Program-made: the position numbers and the translations under genes
Source of the DNA: Klenkia sp.
Lineage (GTDB): Bacteria > Actinomycetota > Actinomycetes > Mycobacteriales > Geodermatophilaceae
Length of the DNA stretch: 14,375 bases
Reading direction: 5' to 3'
Assembly: GCA_025966215.1 (NCBI GenBank)
Contig: JAOPVM010000023.1
Location: 1-14,375, forward strand
Notes under the pieces: model-generated
The model's database searches: none
The model's input: only the letters and a program-made list of their open reading frames with translations
What the model was told of the DNA's origin: nothing
In this document: positions 6,911 through 14,375 of the stretch, piece by piece
How the letters are laid out: each line of letters opens with the position of its first letter
Numbering within the stretch: the stretch's first letter is position 1

Positions 6911-9886
6911 GTGGGCCTGCTCCTCCTCGCGCACCTGGTGGCCGCCGTGCTGGCGCCGGTCCTGGTGCGCTGGTGGGGTCGTTCGGCCTACTACGTGCTC
7001 GCCCTGGTCCCGGCGGCCGCCTTCGGCTGGCTGATGGCCCAGCTGTCCACGGTGCTCGAGGGCGGCACCGTGGACGAGGTCACCACGTGGATCCCGGCGC
7101 TGGACCTCGACGTCACCTTGCGACTGGACGCCCTCGCGCTGGCCGTCGCCGCCCTGGTCACCGGCGTCGGCGCGCTGGTGTTCGTCTACTGCGCCCGCTA
7201 CTTCGAGCCCGACGACGAGGGCCTGCGGCGGTTCGCCGGTGTCCTGATGGCCTTCGCCGGCTCGATGCTGGGCCTGGTCGTGGCCGACGACATGCTGCTG
7301 CTCTACGTGTTCTGGGAGCTGACCACGGTCTTCTCCTTCCTGCTGATCGGTGGCAGCGGTGCTGCGGTGGCCGCCCGGCGGGCCGCCCAGCAGGCGCTCG
7401 TCGTCACCACCGCGGGCGGGCTGGCGATGCTCGTCGGCCTGGTGATGATCGGCCAGGCCAGCGGCAGCTACCTGCTCAGCGAGGTGGTGGCCGACCCGGG
7501 CACCGGACCGGTGGTCACCGTCGGGGTCCTGCTGGTCATCGCCGGCGCGGTCACGAAGTCCGCGATGGTCCCCTTCCACTTCTGGTTGCCCGGCGCCATG
7601 CAGGCCCCCACCCCGGTCAGCGCGTACCTGCACGCCGCGGCGATGGTGAAGGGCGGCATCTACCTGATCGCCCGGTTGGCCCCCGGGTTCGCCGACACCC
7701 CCGGCTGGAAGCCCGTCGTCCTCGGGCTCGGCCTGGCCACCATGCTGCTGGGCGGCTACCGCGCGCTGCGTCAGTACGACCTGAAACTGCTGCTGGCCTT
7801 CGGCACGGTGAGCCAGCTGGGCTTCCTGATGGTGCTGGTCGGCACCGGCAGCCGTGAGGCCGCCGCGGCCGGGATCGCGATGCTGCTGGCCCACGGGCTC
7901 TTCAAGTCCACGCTGTTCCTCACCGTCGGCGTCATCGACCACACCTGCGGCACCCGCGACCTGCGTGAGATCAACGGGCTGGGACGACGGGTGCCGGTGC
8001 TCGCCGTCGTCGCCGGGCTGGCCGGCGCCTCGATGGCCGGGCTGCCCCCGTTGCTGGGCTTCGTCGGCAAGGAGGCGGCCTTCACCGCGTTCCTGGACGG
8101 CGGTCTGGAGAGCCGGGTCTGGGCGATGGTCACCGTCGGCGGCCTGGTGCTCGGCTCGGTGCTGACCGTGGCCTACACCGCCCGCTTCCTGTGGGGTGCC
8201 TTCGGCACCGGCGGCTCGTTGCGGCACTGCGCGGCCGACCGGCCCAGTCCCGAGCACCTGCACCGGCCGGGTGCGGCGTTCCTCGCCGCTCCCGTCGTGC
8301 TGGCCCTGCTCGGGCTGGCCGCCGGGCCGCTCAGCTCGTTCCTGGAGCCGCTGGTCGCGCCCTACGCCGACACCCTGCCGCTGGTCGCCGAGGAGGCCGA
8401 GTCCCTCGCGCTGTGGCACGGCCTGCAGCCGGCGCTGCTGCTCTCGCTGGTCACCCTGGTCGGCGGCCTGGCGCTGTTCGGCGCCCGCGACCTCGTCGCC
8501 GGGCTGCAGCGCCGGGTGGCCATGGACGCCTCGGCCGATGAGGGCTACTGGCACACCATGCGCGGGCTGGACGTCCTGGCCCAGGTCACCACCCGCACCA
8601 CCCAACGCGGGTCGCTGCCCACCTACCTGGGCGTGATCCTCGTGGTGCTGGTCGCGCTGCCCGGTTCGATCCTGGTGTTCCGAGCGCCCTGGCCCGACGA
8701 CGTCCGGCTCTGGGACACCCCGGTGCAGGCGCTCGTCGGCGTCGTCGTCCTCGCTGCTGCGGCACTGGCGGTGCGGATCCGGCAGCGGCTGTCGGCCGTG
8801 CTCGTCGTCGGGGTCACCGGCTACGGGATCGGCGTCCTCTTCGCCCTGCAGGGCGCCCCCGACCTGGCGCTGACCCAGTTCCTGGTCGAGACGCTCACCC
8901 TGGTCACCTTCGTGCTGGTGCTGCGCAAGCTGCCCAAGGACATCTCCGACCGGCACCAGGCCAAGGAACGCACCGCCCGCGGCCTGATCGCCGTCGCGGT
9001 CGGCCTGCTCATGGGCGGCGTCGGCGTCGTGGCGCTGGGCGCCCGGACGGCGATCCCGGTGTCGGTGGACTACCCCGAGCAGGCCTACGAGTTCGGCGGC
9101 GGCGAGAACATCGTCAACGTGACCCTGGTCGACATCCGGGCCTGGGACACCCTGCTCGAGGTGTCGCTGCTCGTCGTCGTCGCCACCGGCGTCGCCAGCC
9201 TGGTCTTCCTGCGCGAGCGCACCGGGGCCGTCGCCCGGGCCACCCAGGCCCCCGACCTCGGCACCGCCGCCGCCCGCCGCGCCCCCCGCGACCGCTGGCT
9301 GGCCGCGAGCGCCACGCTGGCCCCGCAGCGCCGTTCGGTGATCCTCGAGGTCATCACCCGGGCGCTGTTCCACACGATCATCGTGTTGAGCGTCTACCTG
9401 CTGTTCAGCGGGCACAACGTGCCCGGCGGCGGGTTCGCCGGGGGTCTGGTCGCCGGTCTCGCGCTGGTGCTGCGGTACCTGGCCGGCGGGCGTTACGAGC
9501 TCGGGGAGGCGGCGCCGGTCGACCCGGGCAAGCTGCTCGGCGGCGGCCTGCTGCTGGCCGGCACGACCGGGATCGCCGGCCTCGTGCTCGGCGCCGACGC
9601 GCTGCAGACCACCATCCTCGAGCGCACCGTGCCCCTGCTCGGCGACGTCAAGCTCGTCACGTCCCTGTTCTTCGACATGGGCGTCTACCTGATCGTCATC
9701 GGCCTCGTGCTCGACGTGCTGCGCAGCCTCGGCGCGCAGATCGACGCCGACGACGAGGACGACGACCGCGAGCAGGAGGACGGCGACGGCACCGGCACGG
9801 GGGGCATGCGCCACGTCGAGGACGGCGACCCGGTCGCCGCGCCCCGCGAACCGTCCGGTGCCCTCTCCCCGGGAGGTCCCCGATGA
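6911..9886 (+). CDS. mrpA: Mrp cation/proton antiporter subunit A fused to subunit B (MrpA-MrpB)
   Basis: A 991-residue, many-membrane-segment protein. GTG 6911 follows GGAG (6903-6906). Residues about 1-500 are the NuoL-like proton-channel half: Glu136 (LYVFWELTTVFSFLL) and Lys216 (VTKSAMVPFHFWLPGAM) match the conserved charged residues of the proton path, and His328/Lys332 lie in LLAHGLFKSTLFLTVGVID. Residues about 600-690 form the DUF4040/MrpA C-terminal region (VTGYGIGVLFALQGAPDLAL). Residues about 810-945 are a complete MnhB domain (FHTIIVLSVYLLFSGHNVPG, GGGFAGGLVAGLAL). The last ~45 residues are a very acidic, probably cytoplasmic tail. A fused A-B subunit is the known arrangement in six-gene Mrp operons and explains why no separate mrpB occurs. 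Its TGA overlaps the mrpC ATG (ATGA). Mrp complexes exchange Na+ (sometimes K+ or Li+) for H+ and support salt and alkali tolerance. Confidence 0.97.
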   Translation: MGLLLLAHLVAAVLAPVLVRWWGRSAYYVLALVPAAAFGWLMAQLSTVLEGGTVDEVTTWIPALDLDVTLRLDALALAVAALVTGVGALVFVYCARYFEPDDEGLRRFAGVLMAFAGSMLGLVVADDMLLLYVFWELTTVFSFLLIGGSGAAVAARRAAQQALVVTTAGGLAMLVGLVMIGQASGSYLLSEVVADPGTGPVVTVGVLLVIAGAVTKSAMVPFHFWLPGAMQAPTPVSAYLHAAAMVKGGIYLIARLAPGFADTPGWKPVVLGLGLATMLLGGYRALRQYDLKLLLAFGTVSQLGFLMVLVGTGSREAAAAGIAMLLAHGLFKSTLFLTVGVIDHTCGTRDLREINGLGRRVPVLAVVAGLAGASMAGLPPLLGFVGKEAAFTAFLDGGLESRVWAMVTVGGLVLGSVLTVAYTARFLWGAFGTGGSLRHCAADRPSPEHLHRPGAAFLAAPVVLALLGLAAGPLSSFLEPLVAPYADTLPLVAEEAESLALWHGLQPALLLSLVTLVGGLALFGARDLVAGLQRRVAMDASADEGYWHTMRGLDVLAQVTTRTTQRGSLPTYLGVILVVLVALPGSILVFRAPWPDDVRLWDTPVQALVGVVVLAAAALAVRIRQRLSAVLVVGVTGYGIGVLFALQGAPDLALTQFLVETLTLVTFVLVLRKLPKDISDRHQAKERTARGLIAVAVGLLMGGVGVVALGARTAIPVSVDYPEQAYEFGGGENIVNVTLVDIRAWDTLLEVSLLVVVATGVASLVFLRERTGAVARATQAPDLGTAAARRAPRDRWLAASATLAPQRRSVILEVITRALFHTIIVLSVYLLFSGHNVPGGGFAGGLVAGLALVLRYLAGGRYELGEAAPVDPGKLLGGGLLLAGTTGIAGLVLGADALQTTILERTVPLLGDVKLVTSLFFDMGVYLIVIGLVLDVLRSLGAQIDADDEDDDREQEDGDGTGTGGMRHVEDGDPVAAPREPSGALSPGGPR

Positions 9887-10479
9887 CGCCCACCGTCGTC
9901 CTGCCGGTGATCATCGCCGGGCTCTACGCCGCCGGCGTCTACCTGCTGCTGGACCGCAGCCTCACCCGGGTGCTGCTGGGCTTCCTGCTGCTGGGCAACG
10001 CGACCAACGTGCTGCTGCTGTCGGCCGGTGGCGTGGCCGGGCTCGCCCCGATCCTCCCGGTCGAGGACGAGTCGTCGATCAACGACCCGCTGCCGCAGGC
10101 CCTGGTGCTCACCGCCATCGTCATCACGTTCGGCATCTCGGCGTTCGTGCTGGCGATGATCTACCGCTCGTGGCGGCTGGTCCGCGACGAGGTCGTGCAG
10201 GACGACGCCGAGGACCTCCGGGTGGCGACCCGCGAGGAGATCGACGCCGACGACCGCGACCCCGAGCTGCTGCACCCGGCCGAGCGTGGTCCCGGCGACG
10301 GGCTCACCGTCGAGGCGCCCCCGCACCGCCCCGACACCGACACCCCCTCCGACGACGTGGGTCTGGGGCTGGCCGGGCTGGAGGCGGCCGAGAACGAGTC
10401 CGCCGAGGCAGCCGCCGTCGGTGAGGTCAGCCCGACCCCGGCCGGTGGCCGCAGCGCCCGTCGGGAGGAGGAGCAGTGA
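9883..10479 (+). CDS. mrpC: Mrp antiporter subunit C (NuoK-like) with a long acidic tail
   Basis: A 198-residue protein starting at ATG 9883, overlapping mrpA by 4 bp and preceded by GGGAGGT (9871-9877). Residues about 1-105 carry three membrane segments typical of MrpC/NuoK: LPVIIAGLYAAGVYLLLDRS, the VLLGFLLLGNATNVLLLSAG segment, and LVLTAIVITFGISAFVLAMI. MrpC proteins are usually about 110-125 residues; here an extra ~85-residue hydrophilic, Asp/Glu/Pro-rich tail follows and is probably disordered in the cytoplasm. That tail contains RPDTDTP (149-155), which recurs in the MrpE tail. The ORF ends in TGATG with mrpD, so translation of the two is coupled. Subunit assignment is firm from sequence and position; the tail has no known role. 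Confidence 0.95.
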   Translation: MTPTVVLPVIIAGLYAAGVYLLLDRSLTRVLLGFLLLGNATNVLLLSAGGVAGLAPILPVEDESSINDPLPQALVLTAIVITFGISAFVLAMIYRSWRLVRDEVVQDDAEDLRVATREEIDADDRDPELLHPAERGPGDGLTVEAPPHRPDTDTPSDDVGLGLAGLEAAENESAEAAAVGEVSPTPAGGRSARREEEQ

Positions 10480-12059
10480 TGGACGACCTGATCCGCGTGC
10501 TCACCCCCCTGCCGGTGCTGCTGCCGCTGCTGGGCGCGGCCGGCGCGCTGCTGGTCGGCAAGCACCCCCAGCTCCAACGCACGCTCAGCATCCTGGTGCT
10601 CACCGCGGTGCTGGCCGTCTCGGTGTCGCTGCTGTTCCTGGCCGACGCCGAGGGCGCCACCTCGGTGTCCGTCGGTGGGTGGCCGGTGCCGCTGGGCATC
10701 GTGCTGGTCGTCGACCGGCTCAGCGCGCTGATGCTGGTGGTGGCCAACACCGTGACCCTCGGCGTCCTGGTGTTCGCCGTCGGGCAGGGCATCGCCGACG
10801 GGGACGAGACCGACACGCCGCTGTCGATCTTCCACCCGACCTACCTGGTGCTGGTCGCCGGCGTCAGCAACGCGTTCCTGGCCGGGGACCTGTTCAACCT
10901 CTACGTGGGCTTCGAGGTGCTGCTGGCGGCCAGCTACGTGCTGCTCACCCTGGGCGGCACCGCGGGACGCATCCGGGCCGGCATCACGTACGTGGTGGTC
11001 AGCCTGATGAGCTCGTTGGTCTTCCTGGCCGCGATCGCGCTGGTCTACGCCGCGACCGGCACGGTGAACATGGCCCAGCTCGCCGTCCGGCTGGGGGAGC
11101 TGCCCGACGGCACCCAGCTGCTGCTGCAGTCGATGCTGCGGGTCGCGTTCGGGATCAAGGCCGCGGTCGTCCCGCTCTCGGCCTGGCTCCCCGACAGCTA
11201 CCCGACGGCGCCGGCCCCGGTCACCGCGGTGTTCGCCGGGCTGCTCACCAAGGTCGGCGTCTACGCGATCATCCGCACCAACACGCTGCTGTTCCCCGAC
11301 GGTGCGTTGAACGACCTGCTGCTGTGGGCGGCGCTGGCCACCATGGTCGTCGGGATCCTGGGCGCGGTCGCGCAGACCGACGTCAAACGGATGCTGTCGT
11401 TCACCCTGGTCAGCCACATCGGCTACATGGTCTTCGGCGTCGCCCTGGGCACGACGGCCGGCTTCGCCGGCGCGATCTTCTACGTCGTCCACCACATCGC
11501 CATCCAGACCACGCTCTTCCTGGCCACCGGCCTGGTCGAGCGGCGCGGAGGGACGACGAACACCGAGAAGCTGGGCGGCCTGGCCAAGGCGTCCCCGCTG
11601 CTGGCGATCCTGTTCTTCGTCCCGGCGATGAACCTGGCCGGGATCCCCCCGCTGTCGGGCTTCATCGGCAAGCTCGGCCTGCTCGAGGCCGGGGTGGCCG
11701 TGGGTGGCGTGGGCCCCTACGTGCTGGTGGGCGGCGCCGTCGTCACCAGTCTGCTGACGCTGGTGGCCATCGCCCGGGTCTGGGGCCGGGCGTTCTGGCG
11801 GCCCCGCGCGGTGGACACCGCCGAGGAGGACCTCGAGGCGATCCGCCCGGCCGCCGGCACCGCCGTCACCACCGAGGAGCTGCAGGCGGCGAAGCTGCCG
11901 GCCACCATGGTCGCGGCCACCGCCGGGTTCGTCGCCATCACCGTGGCCATCACCGTGTTCGGCGGGGTGCTCTACGGCGTCGCCGACCGGGCCGCCGTCG
12001 ACCTGGTGGACCGGACGCCCTACCTGGAGTCGGTCTTCGGCGACCGGGTGGTCGAGTGA
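10479..12059 (+). CDS. mrpD: Mrp antiporter subunit D (NuoN/NuoM-like proton channel)
   Basis: A 526-residue membrane protein. ATG 10479 is preferred over GTG 10476 because GGGAGGAGGA (10463-10472) sits 6 nt upstream; the start overlaps the mrpC stop by one base. It is the second large antiporter-like subunit of the complex. Conserved charged residues of the membrane proton path are present: Glu146 in LYVGFEVLLAASYVLL, Lys227 in AFGIKAAVVPLSAWLPDSYP, and Lys258 in LLTKVGVYAIIRTN. HHIAIQTTLFLATGLVERR resembles the later lysine/histidine helix region. Residues around 440-480 are a hydrophilic loop (VDTAEEDLEAIRPAAG) before a final membrane segment. Length and motifs match the family. MrpD works with MrpA in coupling ion exchange. 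The stop overlaps the mrpE GTG start (GTGA). Confidence 0.97.
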   Translation: MDDLIRVLTPLPVLLPLLGAAGALLVGKHPQLQRTLSILVLTAVLAVSVSLLFLADAEGATSVSVGGWPVPLGIVLVVDRLSALMLVVANTVTLGVLVFAVGQGIADGDETDTPLSIFHPTYLVLVAGVSNAFLAGDLFNLYVGFEVLLAASYVLLTLGGTAGRIRAGITYVVVSLMSSLVFLAAIALVYAATGTVNMAQLAVRLGELPDGTQLLLQSMLRVAFGIKAAVVPLSAWLPDSYPTAPAPVTAVFAGLLTKVGVYAIIRTNTLLFPDGALNDLLLWAALATMVVGILGAVAQTDVKRMLSFTLVSHIGYMVFGVALGTTAGFAGAIFYVVHHIAIQTTLFLATGLVERRGGTTNTEKLGGLAKASPLLAILFFVPAMNLAGIPPLSGFIGKLGLLEAGVAVGGVGPYVLVGGAVVTSLLTLVAIARVWGRAFWRPRAVDTAEEDLEAIRPAAGTAVTTEELQAAKLPATMVAATAGFVAITVAITVFGGVLYGVADRAAVDLVDRTPYLESVFGDRVVE

Positions 12060-12637
12060 CCGCGCGGGTGACCCGGCTGCGCCAGCAGGTGCCGCTGCTG
12101 GTCTGGCTCGTGCTGGTCTGGAACATGCTCTGGGGCACGTTCTCCTGGGCCAACCTGCTCAGCGGGCTGCTCATCGCAGTCGTGGCGACCACCCTGCTGC
12201 CGCTGCCCAGCGTGCCCGCCTCGGGGCGCTTCCGGCCGGTGGCCGCGCTGCGCTTCCTGGGCCGGTTCCTGGCCGACCTGCTGGTGTCCAGCGCCGAGGT
12301 GTCCTGGCTGGCGATCCGGCCCGGCCAGCACCGGTCGGCGATCATCACCGTGCAGCTGCGCACCGACTCCGACCTGCTGCTCACCGTCATCGCCGAGGCG
12401 CTGTCGCTGGTGCCCGGCTCACTGGTCCTGGACCTGGACCGCGAGGAGCAGGTGCTCGCGTTGCACCTGGTCCAGGTGCGCGACCTGGCCCACGTCGAGC
12501 GGCAGCGGGCCAACGTGCTGGGCATGGAGGACCGCGTGGTGCGCGCCTTCGGCTCGGCCGAGGACATCGCCCGGCTCGACCGGCCCGACACCGACACCCC
12601 GGAGACCCAGGGCACCGAGAGGCTGAGCCAGCTGTGA
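12056..12637 (+). CDS. mrpE: Mrp antiporter subunit E
   Basis: A 193-residue protein from GTG 12056, overlapping mrpD by 4 bp; the open frame reaches back to 10286 only as a shadow of mrpD. The N-terminal ~60 residues hold two membrane segments (VPLLVWLVLVWNMLWGTFSW and LLSGLLIAVVATTLLPLP), followed by a cytoplasmic part with the MrpE features SAEVSWLAIRPGQHRSAIIT, LLLTVIAEALSLVPGSLVLD and the HLVQVRD strand. The domain is complete and of usual length. The last ~20 residues form a hydrophilic tail with RPDTDTP (176-182), also found in MrpC. MrpE is needed for full antiport activity in characterised systems, but its exact role is not settled. Its stop overlaps mrpF (GTGA). Confidence 0.96.
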   Translation: MTARVTRLRQQVPLLVWLVLVWNMLWGTFSWANLLSGLLIAVVATTLLPLPSVPASGRFRPVAALRFLGRFLADLLVSSAEVSWLAIRPGQHRSAIITVQLRTDSDLLLTVIAEALSLVPGSLVLDLDREEQVLALHLVQVRDLAHVERQRANVLGMEDRVVRAFGSAEDIARLDRPDTDTPETQGTERLSQL

Positions 12638-12975
12638 CGACCGTGGTCCCCCTCGTCTGCTTCGCCCTGCTCGGGGTGGGTGCGGTGCTGATCCTGGCCC
12701 GGCTCGCCAGGGGCCCCTCCCTGCTGGACCGGGTGGTCGCCACCGACGCGCTGTTGGTCACCATCGCCTGCGGCATCGCCGTCTACTGCGCGGTCTACGA
12801 GGACATCTCGCTGGAACCGGTGCTGCTGGTCGTCGCCCTGCTGGCCTTCGTCGGGTCGGTGTCGGTGGCCCGGTACATCGGCGGCATGCTGGTCAGCACC
12901 GCCGACCCGGCCGACCGGGGTGCCGACGCCGACCTCGCCGGCCGGCCCGACGCGCGCCGGGAGGGGACGCCGTGA
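12634..12975 (+). CDS. mrpF: Mrp antiporter subunit F
   Basis: A 113-residue protein starting at GTG 12634, overlapping mrpE by 4 bp. Three membrane segments cover residues about 2-88. The family signature is clear: RLARGPSLLDRVVATDALLV after the first segment, then ALLAFVGSVSVARYIGG at the end of the third. A ~25-residue charged tail ends the protein, making it somewhat longer than the ~90 residues common in Bacillus MrpF. It is a small structural subunit of the Mrp membrane complex, and homologs have been linked to bile-salt or Na+ resistance. Its stop overlaps the mrpG GTG start by 4 bp. Confidence 0.96.
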   Translation: MTTVVPLVCFALLGVGAVLILARLARGPSLLDRVVATDALLVTIACGIAVYCAVYEDISLEPVLLVVALLAFVGSVSVARYIGGMLVSTADPADRGADADLAGRPDARREGTP

Positions 12976-13400
12976 GCATCGCCGACGTCATCGCCTCGGT
13001 CTGCCTGATCGCCGGCTGCTTCCTCTGCCTCACCGCGGGCCTCGGGCTGATCCGCTTCCCCGACGTGCTCAACCGGATGCACGCTGCCACCAAGCCCCAG
13101 GTGCTCGGCGTGCTGCTGGTGATGACCGGCGCGGTGATCCGGCTCGCCGGCCAGCCCATCGTCTGGATGCTGGTCCTGGTCGGGGTCTTCCAGCTGCTCA
13201 CCGCCCCGGTCAGCGCGCACATGGTCAGCCGGATCGCCTACCGCCGCCGGCACGTGCGCCGGGACCTGCTGCTGGTCGACGAGCTCGGCAAGCCCGCCGA
13301 CCCGCTGCCCAGCCGCCCGCACCCCGAGCACCCCGAGGGCGACCCCGACGTCGACGAGCCGGCCGACGGCCCGGACGCCACCCCCCGCACGACCTCCTGA
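12972..13400 (+). CDS. mrpG: Mrp antiporter subunit G
   Basis: A 142-residue protein starting at GTG 12972 with a 4-bp overlap with mrpF. It has three membrane segments in residues about 5-90. The family motif GLGLIRFPDVLNRMHAATKP is intact, followed by QVLGVLLVMTGAVIR and the third segment VWMLVLVGVFQLLTAPVSAH. A hydrophilic acidic tail of about 50 residues follows the basic RIAYRRRHVRRDLL stretch, which suggests the C-terminus faces the cytoplasm. It is the last gene of the operon, with a hairpin directly after its stop. With mrpA-B, C, D, E and F it completes the set of six genes expected for a functional fused-type Mrp antiporter. Confidence 0.96.
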   Translation: MSIADVIASVCLIAGCFLCLTAGLGLIRFPDVLNRMHAATKPQVLGVLLVMTGAVIRLAGQPIVWMLVLVGVFQLLTAPVSAHMVSRIAYRRRHVRRDLLLVDELGKPADPLPSRPHPEHPEGDPDVDEPADGPDATPRTTS

Positions 13401-13408
13401 CCCCGCCC

Positions 13409-13444
13409 CCGCCCCGCGCCCCGTGCGCTGGGGGAGCGGGGCGG
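13409..13444. terminator. Shared hairpin terminator between convergent mrpG and leuA
   Basis: CCGCCCCGC (13409-13417) and GCGGGGCGG (13436-13444) form a perfect 9-bp GC stem. Inside, CCCC (13419-13422) can pair with GGGG (13431-13434), leaving a short loop. It fills most of the 51-bp space between the two convergent stops and, being symmetric, could act for both transcripts. There is no T-tract on either side. Confidence 0.6.
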
Positions 13445-13451
13445 ACGTGGG

Positions 13452-14375
<924 letters not shown>

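Noticed and set aside
6875..9814. A 979-residue minus-strand open frame antisense to mrpA-B
   Set aside because: Its translation is low-complexity (Gln, Arg, Gly, His and Asp rich) with no family resemblance, while the plus strand encodes a clear MrpA-B. Long antisense open frames are expected at this GC content.

Overview
The window is very GC-rich, uses GTG as a start codon often, and packs genes with 4-7 bp overlaps. Together with the protein families present (a permuted ATP-grasp/alpha-E/transglutaminase cluster, a fused-subunit Mrp antiporter and an actinobacterial-type LeuA) this points to a high-GC actinobacterium. The overall style resembles Geodermatophilaceae (Blastococcus, Geodermatophilus, Modestobacter), but that placement is an impression from reading, not a computed result.

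Left part (1-2444, + strand): the 3' end of a circularly permuted ATP-grasp gene, a complete alpha-E domain gene and a complete transglutaminase-like protease gene. The first two overlap by 7 bp and the third starts 4 bp after the second, so they form one operon. This is a widespread but poorly understood cluster, thought to make or modify a peptide-like product. After a structured 134-bp gap comes a clostripain-family (C11) cysteine peptidase predicted to be a lipoprotein (2579-4492).

Middle (4493-6910): a striking 88-nt nested inverted repeat (4515-4602) that looks like a REPIN-type repeat and may also stop transcription. It is followed by a Uup-like ABC-F ATPase gene whose frame is intact from 4651 to 6456 except for one amber codon at 5695-5697, inside the second ATPase domain. 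Converging on it from the right, with 6 bp between, is a small excisionase-type helix-turn-helix gene. This protein resembles the antitoxin half of PIN-toxin pairs but has no toxin gene next to it. It diverges from the mrp operon across a 67-bp gap that contains a 9-bp direct repeat.

Right part (6911-13400, + strand): a complete six-gene Mrp (Mnh) cation/proton antiporter operon, mrpA-B (fused), mrpC, mrpD, mrpE, mrpF and mrpG. Nearly every junction is an ATGA or GTGA overlap, implying tight translational coupling of one membrane complex that exports Na+ and supports pH and salt tolerance. A GC-rich hairpin between convergent genes then separates it from the 3' part of leuA (2-isopropylmalate synthase, minus strand), which runs off the right edge.

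No tRNA, rRNA, CRISPR array, transposase or phage gene was seen. The least ordinary items are the amber-interrupted ABC-F gene, the REPIN-like element, the orphan antitoxin-like regulator with its repeat, and the peptide-ligation cluster next to a surface cysteine peptidase.
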